From Gyrodactylus bullatarudis (taxonomy: Eukaryota > Platyhelminthes > Monogenea > Gyrodactylidea > Gyrodactylidae): DNA of 64,000 nucleotides. Of this stretch, positions 36,593-48,595 are shown piece after piece (position 1 is the stretch's first letter; every line of letters starts with the position of its first letter). The position numbers and the translations under genes are program-made. The DNA is taken from NCBI GenBank assembly GCA_012064415.1, contig SSNU01000067.1:219607-283606 (forward strand), in the 5' to 3' direction. The notes beneath the pieces were generated by a model. The model worked only from the letters and a program-made list of their open reading frames with translations. It made no database searches and was not told where the DNA came from.

Positions 36593-37734
36593 TTATCTTT
36601 TTGATCGAATATTTATTTGAAAATATCATGGAATTTCAGTATCTGACTTTTCGACTGCTCCTCACTTAAGTAGAGGAAATAGTGGAGTTTGACTATTTAT
36701 GAGCCAACACTGCAGATTTCCCAATGACGAGGTCGATCTGTTATTTTAACTATTCAAAAAACTTATTTTGTGATAATTTATTTATAATAATGATTATCTT
36801 TTAAATTCAATAAATGTATAATTTCAAAGAAAAAGTAATTGCAATATACTTGAATCAATTAATTGTTCAAGGCAATGCAATGGGGATCCCTATTCAAGCC
36901 ATCATTTTATTTCAAGCATATTATTTAAGAAGAGAGTAGGTGAATATTTTTGCAGCATTTAATAAGGTCATAACAATCTTAATATACAATTAGGATGTAA
37001 ACAGTTTTATAATTGAACAAACATTCTTTTAGAATTTTCCCAAGATTCTCAGTATTTTCACCTATGTAAGCGTTGTTGGGTCCTTTTGAATTGTAAGAGA
37101 AAAAAATGAGATGAAGACAGCTGATTAAATCAGACCGTGTTTGTTTAATGAGGGTGAAATTGTAGTCCAATTCAAACTAGAACAAACTGAAGAGACTAGG
37201 GGCCATACTTTTACTATTCGACTTTATACCGGAAAAAAAGGCTAGAGGGGAATTTCTAGTTACCAAACATTCAACTCTTGTGTTTTTCCAGGTTCTCTCT
37301 CTCTCTTTGTTCTTGTCTGAAAATAGAGAGAGAGAAATTTCTTATCAGTTGAGAATCATTTCCAGTTAACAAAGACGACAACTTGTCAACAAGAGATAAA
37401 CAACACTCACGTTACGGCCTACCTTTTGTGTGTAAAACAATTCTGTTGTTTCCTCTATGGTCATTACCCCACCACCCATCTATTCTCCATGTCAATTTAT
37501 ATAAATGAATGTTTGTTTAACTTCTCGATGGCTTTCAACATCCTTGAGAAATGATGTTAGAGAAGTTTGGTCGAAACATGACTTTGACGTAGTAACCCAA
37601 CTCAAGTCTATCTATGGTTTTTATTATTCATGTTTTTTTCAGCATGTTAAAAAAAGATTAAACACAAATATATCTGAATATATCTGATTTTATTTATTCT
37701 GAATGTCTTTTCATATTAATTAATCAATGTATCT
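36593..37734. other. Gene-free region; CT/GA simple repeats and a weak possible exon
   Basis: 37294-37307 (CT)n and 37325-37336 (GA)n can pair as a hairpin. 37505-37687 is a small ATG-started frame (MNVCLTSRWLSTSLRNDVRE) with balanced codon use after a GC-richer stretch; it could be a first exon, but nothing confirms it. Confidence 0.35.
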
Positions 37735-38345
37735 TTTCAAAATTTCCCTACTCAAACGTTGAGATTACTCTTCAAAGATCTGTAAAGCAAGTATAAATGA
37801 TTAGGTATATTTATTCATGTTCCATTATACTCATTTTTAGCCCTTAAAATCCCACAGTGATAGTTCTATCATACGTCATTTTAGCAACTCATTATTATTC
37901 ATTTAAGCCAAGAAAATAATTCGATAGGAAATTTATTTGGCTCTACCATTCGTCAAACTCGCGCTATGCAAATTTAAAGAGAGTTGGAGTTTTTCAAAAA
38001 ATTATTTTTTGTTTAAAACGGTTTTTTTGAAAACCTACTTTCCGAGGTCATAGATAAAAAGTAAGATAACTTTTATCGAGTAATCATACCTCTAGAATTC
38101 AAATATGCAATCTTGTGAAAACAACTGTAGATTCGTAATCAGCGTATTCACAAACCAAGATTGAATGCGAGTCATGAAAAAAATTCGCTGGGACTTCAAG
38201 GGTTAAATTACACGCAACTTTGAGGATAAATTTAATTTCTTTCAAGATAAGCTGCAAAGAAGAGTTACTCTTCATTTCGGAAGGTAAAATAATAAAAGCT
38301 AATTTATATGTAGTTATGAATTTCATGAATTTGACAGAACTGAAT
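37735..38345. repeat. Unclassified interspersed repeat, copy 2, interrupted by a MITE
   Basis: Matches 8015-8310 on both sides of the MITE at 37837-38206, which identifies the pre-insertion sequence. Confidence 0.7.
37837..38206. mobile_element. TTAA MITE family B, inverted copy
   Basis: Near-full copy of the 17086 element in the other orientation. Right end TGGGACTTCAAGGGTTAA; left end decayed to TTAGCCCTTAAAATCCCACA. Comparison with 8015-8310 shows the empty TTAA site. Confidence 0.8.
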
Positions 38346-38782
38346 ATCTTTGATTTCGCTATAGATAGGGTGAATTTCCTTCCTACTCATAATAATAGTC
38401 AGAAACAAAATTATTTTATGGATCATATAATAATGAGATGAGCCAATGGTTTGTTGGAATAAAGAAAAATTCGATGTAGCGTGGATGAGCTTCTATAGAA
38501 TTTCTTAGTAAATAAAATCTAAATTTGATTTTTCTTGGTTATTCCAACAATTTTTAGAAACCTGTTTTAGAACTTTTGAAATCTGTTTAGTGTGGATTAC
38601 CAAATAGATTATTTGATATTGCTCAGATTTGCTTATTAACTGAGAATTATCGACTTTGAATTTGTTTTGGTTTAAAGACGAGTAAGAAACATAAATCATG
38701 AATGAGTTTTTTGATTGCAGTTGAAATAGTGTTGGCAGTTGATCTGAAAAAATTAAATCGAAAATCACCTGGTTAGTTCTAC
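38346..38782. other. No gene seen
   Basis: Short minus-strand frame 38505-38768 has no recognisable motif. Confidence 0.4.
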
Positions 38783-39745
38783 TTAATGAAGATCTGGATA
38801 TAGGAGAGATTGGGAGTAGTCAATTTTAGATCGGACATGTTTAGTAATACTTTTTATGGAGTTGAGGTTGTCACAATTTGACAAGTCGTAGTTCTCGTTA
38901 AGTTTATTATAAGTAGTGAATAAATAATTACTTTCATAAGTAATATTTCTCAGATTATAGGATCGTTCAATTTTAATTGAAGATTCAGAGAATTTTTTAT
39001 GATGAGTACTTTGAATTTTTTCGATTCTTCTGGCTTGGTCATTAGCAGGGCAACCAAAAATATTCCCTTGAAAAATTTCTTAAGGCGCCTAAAATATTTC
39101 TATAAAAAGTAAAAATATTCTATTAAATATAACTCAAAAATCACAATATTCTTCGATTTGCAGGACCTCAATTAAATAAATTGACATGCTCTGATTGGTT
39201 GATTATATTTATAATTATCCAATAAAATTACTTTAATTCATAAAAAATATTACTTTTTCAATTAAAAAATATACCCTATAATATTCTTTTACCCATAAAG
39301 TAATATTTCATGCATTTTATGCTTTTATTAATATAAACCTTCCAATTTACAGAATTTTGTAAAAATTTCTTTTATTTAAAGGTTTAAACATAATACTGTA
39401 GAAAATATGGAAATATAAAGAATATGCTTTCTGTTGCCCTGGTGATTTGTCAAGTTTATTAATAAGGGTGAGACATAGTCTAAGTGTGTGAGCACTAATG
39501 ACTTGTACGCCTTACTTCTTAAAGATAATGATTTTGAATATTTAAGAATTGCCATGACCATGGAGTTTATTTTAGGTAGATTTGAGGAGGGATCAATTTT
39601 TAGTTTTGAGTTAATACCGAAACCTAAATCAGAAGTGAAGGAGACTTTGGGGGTTGCAGGGAGGCCGAATGGGAGCATTATTTGGCATTTATCTCTATTT
39701 ATATAGAGCCCCATGGTCTCGAGTGAATCTTTAGGAATGGTTATG
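38783..39745 (-). pseudogene. LINE reverse transcriptase C-terminal fragment split by a MITE
   Basis: Upstream part (39450-39745, minus): SLETMGLYINRDKCQIM, TSDLGFGINSKLKID, LRSKAYKSLVLTHLDYVSPL, LTNH. Downstream part (39045-38783): ARRIEKIQSTHHKKF, YNLRN, and the end VRSKIDYSQSLLYPDLH. The two join once the 396-bp insertion at 39046-39441 is removed. Confidence 0.8.
39046..39441. mobile_element. hAT-type MITE inserted in a LINE
   Basis: Ends CAGGGCAAC ... GTTGCCCTG, flanked by the 8-bp direct repeats GTCATTAG and GTGATTTG (6 of 8 match). Short CAGGG-type ends and 8-bp duplications are the hAT signature. Interior very AT-rich and non-coding. The target was the LINE C-terminal coding region. 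Confidence 0.75.
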
Positions 39746-41110
39746 ATTGATTTTAATTATATCTAAGGAATTTTTCTATGTAAATAGATAAATTTTGATT
39801 TCAAAAAATAGTTAATTATACAAAAGGTACATGGGGAGTTAATCAACTGTGACTTATCATGAAAATAAGGCGTAAGAGATCAGATAAAAATAGTATAATA
39901 CTAAAATATGGCGTTTATTTAAATGACACCTAATGTCAGATTTTTATATTTTGATTTTTAAGCTATAAAAGATACTGGTATGTCTGATCTACGATTTTAC
40001 ATTCCTGAATTTTGACCTCTATCAACATTTAATCATAAGTGTCTGATTTTTTTCTTATTTTAATTGAAATGCAGGTCATTTGTTGAGAAAAAGACACTCT
40101 GCGTTGAAGAATAAGAGAAAAATACCAAGTTTCAAGAGAAAATATCGATAGGCGTCAACCTATTTTGAATTTAAAAGAAAATCTTAAATTTTTCTATTTA
40201 AATTTATGAATTTATTTTGTATGAAAAAAAGATTCAAATTTAACAGAGTAGTAAAAGGTTCTTGAAGAGTTAAAAAATTAAATAAAATTCTAAATTTCCA
40301 TTAGAGTAACACAAAAAAATTAAACCCTCAGCCAATATTTTAACGTCACGAGTCAAAAGTTTTGACTAGATTCCTTTTTGACAAGTTGAGCAATGATTCT
40401 ATGAGAATAGTTCAAATTAAAGACCTTCAAGATCGGAAATTTTCAATGATTGATCGATTCTGGATTGGTTGAAGAAGTAAAGACATCCCAAGGAGCTAAT
40501 CGTTTGAACTCATAGGCAAAAATTTGCACTTTTCAAAATTTTTCATTACAATATTAAAAAGTGAATAGAATTACTGTCTAAAAAGTTGGTGACTCATTTG
40601 GAGGCCATTCAAAATCTTATTACTTGTAAAGCCAAGTTGTAACTTGTTGAAAATTTCAACTTTAACATTTAACCAATACAAGCCCCACATCAAAGTCCAT
40701 TATTTATTGTTTTACGGAGAATCCCGTCGTGAGAGCATAAGCTGCTTCCTATCTTTCAATAATCAATTATATAGATTTGATGAACATCTGGTTCTTTATT
40801 TTCACATACAGACAGTAGTAGTGTATTCATCTCTAAAGTATCTCTAAAATTGTTTGTCATGTACAACTTTTTATTGTTCTAATTTTTTTGATAGATATTG
40901 TTTTCTTCTTCTTTTCTAAGAGAAAAAAATAGATAAAAAAAGCAGGTTATTTTTCTGATGTGACTTATTAGAGAGAGAAAAAAAATTGAATCATTTTCTA
41001 GACACAACTGACTGCTAGTCATCACAGGTTCTCATAGATTCTAAAAATGGACAAGATTAATTAACTTGACTGTATTTCATTACTGAAAACCTTTCAATAC
41101 CAACTCAATA
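39746..41110. other. No gene seen
   Basis: Gene-free AT-rich sequence. The frame 40644-40847 shows no family motif. Confidence 0.4.
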
Positions 41111-41318
41111 AGTTTGATGCGATTTCTTTATTGCTCATTTGTCTAAAATAGGTCTGATTAACTCCCTAATCTATGTAATTAATAGATTCTCCTCTTCCAC
41201 TGGTCTGAAAATCTTAGGTTATAAAACATTTGTTCTTCCTCATTTGGATTACTTATCCCCTCTCCTTCCTCATATCAACAACTCTAATTCTCTAACCATT
41301 GAAAGGATCCAATCTAAG
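41111..41318 (+). pseudogene. LINE reverse transcriptase fragment
   Basis: Reads LKILGYKTFVLPHLDYLSPL and LTIERIQSK, the post-RT block of the same LINE group. It is cut at about 41319 by a MITE. Confidence 0.75.
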
Positions 41319-41624
41319 GTTGTTTTAACGCAATTATTTTTGGTTCAAAAGTTATCGATCCAAAAACAGGCTATTTTTTAGCCTTAGCAGATAGATTTGA
41401 GGCGAATGCATATTTGAATTCTAGAGGTATGATTACTCGAAAAACGTTTTAAACAAAAAATAAGTTTTTGAAAAAATTCAATTCTCTTTAAATTAGCTTA
41501 GCTCCAGCTTGACGAATGATAGAGCCAAATTCTTTGCGTATATTTTCTGAGGCTTAGATAAATAATAACGAGTTGCTAAAATGATCTGTGATAAAAAATA
41601 ACCCAGTGGGACTTTCAGGGTTAA
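41319..41624. mobile_element. Partial TTAA MITE family B inserted in a LINE
   Basis: Right end GTGGGACTTTCAGGGTTAA (TTAA 41621-41624) matches 17482-17501. The left terminus is missing; similarity starts at the internal GTTGTTTTAACGC block. Confidence 0.65.
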
Positions 41625-42484
41625 TTTCACTAGATAAAAATCATAATTCTCATTTTGCGAATAGAATATCGATTAAATAAAATTACTCAAATGAGTTTTT
41701 TTGAACACCAATCAGGGTAAAGAATAAAATTGACCAATAAATGATCAATACTCACTGGGGAGTTTCAATATTTACGGTAACATATCTGATGAATTTTTAA
41801 AAATAATCTGATATAAATTACTCACAAGTAAACCGAATAAAAATATGAAAGATCAACTAATATTGAAATTAAACTAAAAAATCGAGGTAATTTCAGAATT
41901 ATTATCTTCTTTTTTGAGCTAAGCAAATTTTTAAAAATCATCTCTCTACTTCAAAAAATATCGCTACCATATTTTATTGTTATTCTTGTAAAACTTTTTG
42001 AGGCTTTACTTATTACCAAGCTATTCACAATGTTGAACTCATTTAGAGTACGTCATAAGCATTCTTCGATTCTGATTGGTCCTTTCAAGGGAACCAATGA
42101 TATTCGAGCATTTTAATATTTTCTTCTCACTTTACAGAACTTTCACATGTATTACTCTTGACTGTCTGTATACTAAAACGTTTGCACGTGGATTTGGATA
42201 AGGGTTGGTTATGTTTCAATTAAATCTACTTTCGAGTAAAACAAGTATAATTTAATGGTTAATTTATTTTAACGCGAATTGTCCATATTTTAGATTATTT
42301 TATAATAATCAATTATAATGATAGGAATGTTTCAAACAGACACAAGAGAATTAAGAAAGAGTTGAAAAAATGTTGCAAAACAAAGCTACCAAGATGAAGC
42401 GATTGTATACAGGTATTCACATTTAGAGCATCTGGGTTCTATTCTTCTTCTTAAACCTATTTCAAGAAACGAACATTCTATGTA
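41625..42484. other. No gene; weak unclassified repeat
   Basis: 41800-41910 resembles 14580-14670. Nothing else recognised. Confidence 0.4.
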
Positions 42485-43234
42485 AAGTTGGTTGATATGA
42501 AGTTGGGAATCTATGATTTTTACAGAAATCTCGATATTTTCATCAAGAATTCGAATCTGTTGAAGATTTTCTGGAATCCTACTCATGCTGCCCACTTTTA
42601 CCAGTTGAAGAAAAAAAATCTGAAAAAAAATTATTTTTATGGAAAATATAGGCATTTTTCAAATTCCCATTTGGCGCCAAAATCCCTTTTTTTCGAACTT
42701 TGAGCTGAAAATTTTTGTTGATTTGAAAGTGGGAGGCTGATCAAAAGAGGTTTTTCATGATCAAGATTAGACAAGAAAGCTGACTAGCACCGTTAAGTTA
42801 TCCACAGTTACCCCATTTTCGAGAGATTTTGAATTATCGAAATTTCATTGATTTTCAAGTAGTGAAAATGATCGAGAAAACGAAATTCAGCTCCCAGACG
42901 ATAATAAGGTTAAGCATAAGAGCAGATTCAGTTGAATTGATTTTCTTGTCTAATCTTGATCGTGAAAAACCTCTTTCGATCAGCCTCCCACTTTCAAATC
43001 AACAAAAAATTTCAGCTCAAAGTTCGAAAAAATGGGATTTTGGTGCCAAATGGGAATTTGAAAAATGCCTATATTTTTCATAAAAATAATTTTTTTCAGA
43101 TTTTTTTTCTTCAACTGGTAAAAGTGGGCAGCATGAGTAGGATTCCAGAAAATCTTCAACAGATTCGAATTCTTGATGAAAATATCGAGATTTCTGTAAA
43201 AATCATAGATTCCCAACTTCATATCAATTAGCTT
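42485..43234. mobile_element. Foldback element FB-B, complete, TA target duplication
   Basis: 750 bp, ~340-bp arms. Left end AAGTTGGTTGATATGAAGTT, right end its inverse with small differences, TA on both sides (42483-42484, 43235-43236). Shares end layout and TA duplication with FB-A, but the arm sequence differs (TTGGCGCCAAAATCCC block). Small frames here are palindrome artefacts. Confidence 0.85.
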
Positions 43235-43269
43235 TAATATTGCATTATATTAAATTTGTAGCGAAAAGG

Positions 43270-43510
43270 AAATTTTGGAGAAAAAATTATAATCTTCAAC
43301 TAATATGGCCTATGTGAACTTTTTCTCTTCATTGGTGCTATTTATTGTAGAGTTTTTGGTGTTTTTCAACTCACATTTTATTCTTATATTATTTAACTTT
43401 TACTATTTCTTTGATAATTTCAAATATTATTTTTCATTCAACCTTTAACTCTTATCCTTTTTTAAGAGAGACCACAGATGATCCTTTAAGAAATGTGCAT
43501 TTGGTTTTAA
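43270..43510 (+). repeat. Solo Penelope-like 3' tail, copy 2
   Basis: Plus-strand tail homologous to 33830-33973 and 49160-49410, with no coding part. Ends with a hammerhead-like sequence. Confidence 0.7.
43471..43505 (+). ncRNA. Hammerhead ribozyme, tail family, one core base changed
   Basis: ACCA, CAGAUGA, UCCUUUAA, GAA, helix III AUG-UG-CAU, U, UGGU. Helix I ACCA/UGGU is intact and compensates relative to GCCA/UGGC at 49370. The core reads CAGAUGA instead of CUGAUGA, which should reduce or abolish activity. Confidence 0.6.
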
Positions 43511-43516
43511 AAATAT

Positions 43517-44288
43517 AAAGCTAATTGACATGAAGTTGAGAATTTACTATTATTACAAAAAACTCGATATTTTCTTCGTTCAATGTTGATCCCAAAGATC
43601 TGCATTTAACTGCTTCGAATCATCGGAATCGATAAAAATATTCAGCTCAAAAGTTGAAAAAGTAGAGATTTGGTGCATTTTGAAATTCGAAAAACGGGCT
43701 AATTTTGTTCAGATTTATTTTTTTTCGGAATTTCTTCGAATATCCACATCTTATTATCTCATTCCATTTTAGAATTCAAAAAATTATTTTTTTCTTTGAA
43801 TGCGGAATCAATAGAACGTAAGAAATATTTTTTCAAACAACTATGAATTTACTCGGAATTAATAATTACCGAGGATAGCTTTGAAGCGATTAAATATTCG
43901 AATTCTACACTGTAGAATCTACAGGTATGATTACTCGATAAGAGTTATCTTACTTTGCATCTATGACATTGGGAAATAGGTTTTCAAAACAGCGTTTTAA
44001 ACAAAATTAAATATAAATTTTCCCAATGTAAGAGGAAAAAATTAACTTTCTTTGAAGAAATACAGCACTAGTTTGACGAGTAGTGGTTCAAAGTTTGAAA
44101 AAATCGGATTTTGGCGCCAAATCAAAATTTGAAAAGTGACTATATTTTTCATCATAATTTTTTCATAGAATTTTTTCTTCAAATTGTAAAAGTGGGCAAC
44201 ATGGGTAGGATTCCAAAGAATCTTTTAAAAAATCGAGGTTTTCGTAAAAATCATAGATTCCCAACTTGATATCAATTAGTTTTAATTC
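43517..44288. repeat. Cluster of partial repeats: FB-A, MITE family B, FB-B
   Basis: 43517-43815 carries FB-A end sequences (AAGCTAATTGACATGAAGTT preceded by TA) and internal right-arm blocks. 43860-44085 is a MITE family B fragment. 44086-44288 is an FB-B right arm ending CAATTAGTTTTA. None is complete. Confidence 0.65.
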
Positions 44289-45540
44289 CCATTATCTTAT
44301 CTGCCAAGGTTTTGAATCAACTTGTCGCTTGATTTACGATGGGTCATAATTTTATGCTGCATTGCAGGAGAAGAAGAGAAATAGTTTATGTTTAATTCCC
44401 ATCTTTTCAAATAGTCCATGCATTACGAAACCATTGAATATAGGTTGTACAGCCTGTATATGAGAGATATAAAAAAGAGGGTTTTGTGCAATAAAATTTC
44501 AGGATAGCTCATCATATATCCTAGGAACACTCAGTATTGTATTCGAAATAAATGGCTCGAAATTGTTTAATTGCCCTATATTTTTTTCTCCAAAGAGACA
44601 AAAATACATAAATTTAGATAAATTTTAACACCAGTTCCTGGTGGACTGCATCTAAATGATGAATAGGCTTTCTGATTGCTAGAATTTCTTTGCCTATCTT
44701 GATTGGTTTTCCTCTCTCGAAATAAACAATTGGCTTAGTTACTTTAACATTTCAAAAGAGTGGAACCAAAATATGAATTAAATTTTAGGGTTCCTCAAAT
44801 TCAATGTAAAAAAGTAACCAAAACAAAGTAAATATTTTATAGGAACTCTGCTTTCCTTTGGGCTCTAAGGGGTTAATCAGTATAATAAATCTCCGAAGAA
44901 TCCTGTGTATTTTGAGAATATATGTGAGAATTTTGTAAAATTCAAGTCCTCATCAACTAGATTACAATAATATTGTACTTAGGTAAAAAAGGTAATTTCT
45001 GCATGATTAAGATTACACTATTTCTAGCTAGGTCAGATGAAAGATTCTATTTGATATTATTGATTTAATAAGTCTGACAAGAGGACCAATCACATAGAAG
45101 GAATTTATCACTCAGAAAATGAAAGATATTTTATCTTTGTAAGAAAAAGGTCTTGAAGGTAATTTAACTTAATTAGAAAAAAATGAAATTGAATTTAATT
45201 CGATAAATAGTACACACTGATTTACATGGAAATATGGTTTGAGTAATCCCTTTTCTTTTCTGTATCTTGAGTAAGAGGATTGATTAAACTCAAAATTCGT
45301 ATAATCTTAGCTAAAAATCAATCAAAAAACTTTTTTAAATATTGAAATAATAACTTGTCAATATTATAGAGCAGAAAAAAACAAAAATATTTCTACTTTT
45401 CAGAAAATCAAAACTGATGAAGACACTGTCAAAGCCTTAAAGAGACCTTTTTGCTAGACTTTCTTCAATGATAAGTTTTACGCTTTTATTTCATACTGAT
45501 GAACCTTTGAGCAAAAATATGTCCTTTTGTTACTTTTCCT
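44289..45540. other. No gene seen
   Basis: AT-rich sequence, no supported feature. Confidence 0.4.
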
Positions 45541-45770
45541 ACTTATCGCTGAACAATGTTCAATGCCTTGATCAAACATTAATGTTTTTATCGAGAAAAA
45601 CAAATTTTTGAAAATCAAAATGAAAAATAATTAAAATCAACATGTGAAAAAAAGACTTTCTTTTTAGTATAAACCTTAACTTTATTCAAAATGTTGCTAA
45701 AACTATTCAAAAATCTTAATTCTATCATTTCTCGTAATAAAATTCATTGAAAAAAAATTATTGAACATAC
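45541..45770. repeat. Unclassified repeat shared with 55110-55400
   Basis: Shared blocks: GAACAATGTTCWATGCCT and TTTGAAAATCAAAATGAAA, then TTATTCAAAATGTTGC and GTAATAAAATTCATTG. Same orientation in both copies. Confidence 0.65.
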
Positions 45771-48478
45771 TCGTAAACATAGTTTTATCGGGAAAAATGA
45801 AAGCTTTTTGAACTTCTAAACTAGAGCTGATAGTTTTAAATGTACAGTAAATGTTTTATAGAGAGATTTTATTAGATTACTTTTACATCAAAGAAGAAAA
45901 GTGACCATGAAGATATGAAAAAGTATAAATAAATATGAAGAATGCCTAAAGGAAGTAATGATAACACTACCGTCTAGTTCAGGGCTAAATGGTTATAAAT
46001 GAGAAACCTTGTCAAGTCCCAGTAATTATTTATTGAGAAAATTTTCAAGATTGTCTATAAAGTCAACATTAATCATGTTAGAAATATTCCAATCATTCAA
46101 GAAAAGAAATAAGAATAATTTTTTATTTTACCATGACGAAATATGTCTGAGAGAAATCTAGGAACCTATTCAACTCTAGTCAGAGAGAAAGAGAGAAATA
46201 TATGTCTGAGTTTACTCCTTATTGATTGAAGATTATTTTTAAAACAGCCATTAAAATACAAAGAAGATTTTATAGAGAAGATTGAACCTTGTGACAAGAG
46301 GTCACTTGTTATATCAAAAGAAGAAAATGGTTTCATCAAAATCACTACTGGTTTGATTACTAAATACAAATGATGGATTGAAAATATTCATGGTATATTA
46401 TTCCTGACGTATTATTGTTATGAAAGTCAAGTAGATAAATTTTTTCATTTTATTTTCTAATTGTATTTTTACTTCACTCCATATTTGTTCCGATATTTTT
46501 TATGCTTCTGTTATAACTTGCTTAAGTATGGATAGTAATATCTATTTAGAATTATTGACTGCCAATAAATGAAATCAAATTAGGCTGGTTTTTACAATAC
46601 TGAAAAAATGCAGTACACACGCACGCGGTATTGAACAATGAAATTGATTCGGGTAAGACATCCCTGGTTTTATATCCATATATGGACATGGTAAATATAC
46701 ATTCCACATAGACGATGTATTGACCAATGAATTCATAGTAGATACATGTAGACGTTTTAACCAGTCAGAGGGCGAGTAATATAATTTTCATTGAATTATC
46801 GAATAAAAATTGATTGATTTTCAACATTTTTTTCTAAAAAGTAACATCGAGTAGCAAAAGTAGCGAATTTGGTCCTCTACTTAAGTTATGACCAATATTC
46901 ATAAAAGATAGAATAAATTTCGATTTTAACAGGTCTAGAAACAATTTTATTCAGATCTAATCGTGAGTTCTGTGACTTTAGTAGAAGAAATGAAGTGAAT
47001 TCAAGTTAATGCAATTTAAATTTAAAAACATTAATAAACTTTTTTTTCATTTTAAAAATTTCGTTCAAGACTGTTTTTATAGATCACCTCAAAAATTACA
47101 AATAAAATGCATGATGATTTCTAACAAGGTAACAAAAGCGAAAGTAACAGAATGGAAAATAACTAGTTTGAAGATATTCTCAGACAATAGAAAGAGATTG
47201 CATAAAAATCTTTTAACAATGTGTGTGAGATATATGATGTATTTAGACCTGACAAATACAGCTTTCTTTCATGAGGTAGGCAAGGTTAGAATCAATAGAA
47301 CCAGCATTTGTATTAAAGTACCTTCAAATTCTATAGTGACAGATTAAGGGACAGATTTTTATCATTAACAAAATCTCAGAGATGAGGTCAAATCAAAGAA
47401 TATCGATTGTTGTTCAAGATTAATTAATTGCTTTTTTCATTTATTGAGATTAGATCTTTACCAAGTAAATCTAGAATCTTTTTTCAGTTTTATCCCAATC
47501 TTGGATTACTAAGCCTCTCCGTAAACCAATATCTACTATAATAGAGTAGTTCAAATTAAACCAGAGAAAAGTATACAATTATGACACGAAAACGTGAGAA
47601 AAGAAATCTTCTACCGAAAGAAAATATATCGATTAGACAATTCCATATTTGGAATCTACAGACATGGTCTACAAGTGTACAAAAAGAGTATTCTTTTTTT
47701 TTGCACAAAGTTTTCAGAATAGCCTTTTCTCAATTTTTTCACTATTCCATTGAAAATTTGAAAAAATATTATTTTCGGTCAACTTTTCATTAAGAAATGA
47801 ACGTTTAGTGGTTTAATGTATCGTATTTCTTATTGCTAAATTATTATTATAAAAGGAAATTAATCAAGAGAAAGAAATTTGAGTAATCAGACAAAGTTAA
47901 ATAAGAAAAGGATCGAGAGACATGTGTGAGGAAAATTGAGTGGAATTCCTATGGCTGAATAAAATATTTAATGGCAACTACAAGCTTAAATCAAGCTGAA
48001 AAATGTATCAAATTGAAATGATGATAGACTTATCTCCAGTTTATTTGGTATTCAAAAACTTTCCCCTTTATATGAATGCCGTGCTTATCATCCTTATTAG
48101 TGTTTGAGAAATTCCTTTAATAATATCGTATCAGAATAAATGTCATGGAAAATATGAATAATGTGATGGATACCAGCAGAATAAAGAGCTTGCTTCCTAA
48201 TTCAAACTAATCCTTCTGTCATCCCATCATGGTTTAATAATATGAATTTAGGGTTGATTAATTTTTTGTTTTTATGAAAAGCCATCCAACTCTAACATGG
48301 TTTAGGTGGTGAGAGAGATTCAGCCAAATATTTGGTTTTCATTCAAATTGACTGGGTAAAAACCTAGAGAAAATCTGTCGCAAGAGAAAAGGTGGTATAA
48401 AGACTAAATTAGAAAGAATTCAGGATTGTATTACGATAAATGCATGAGAATTGACAAATTTGAAAGAAAATCAAATAA
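45771..48478. other. Gene-free region; one unsupported ORF
   Basis: 47009-47347 is an ATG-started 112-codon frame (KFKNINKLFFHFKNF start) with no recognised family and AT-rich codon use; it may be chance. No repeat copies recognised. Confidence 0.35.
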
Positions 48479-48484
48479 TTTATT
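48479..48484 (-). terminator. Polyadenylation signal of the class III ADH gene
   Basis: AATAAA on the minus strand, about 112 nt after the proposed stop codon at 48596-48598. Confidence 0.5.
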
Positions 48485-48595
48485 TTGACAAATACCTACT
48501 TTAAAGTATATTGACATTTTCAAAATAAAAATAGTAAATCACTGACAATTGATTAAAAATACATTTGACTATGGAATCAGAGATCTGGATCATAT

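Noticed and set aside
42829..43231. Several open frames of 80-91 codons on both strands
   Set aside because: They lie in the inverted arms of a non-coding foldback, so mirrored frames are an artefact of the palindrome.
47009..47347. 112-codon ATG-started frame
   Set aside because: No motif, strongly AT-biased codon use and no splice or polyadenylation context; kept only as a note in the region entry.
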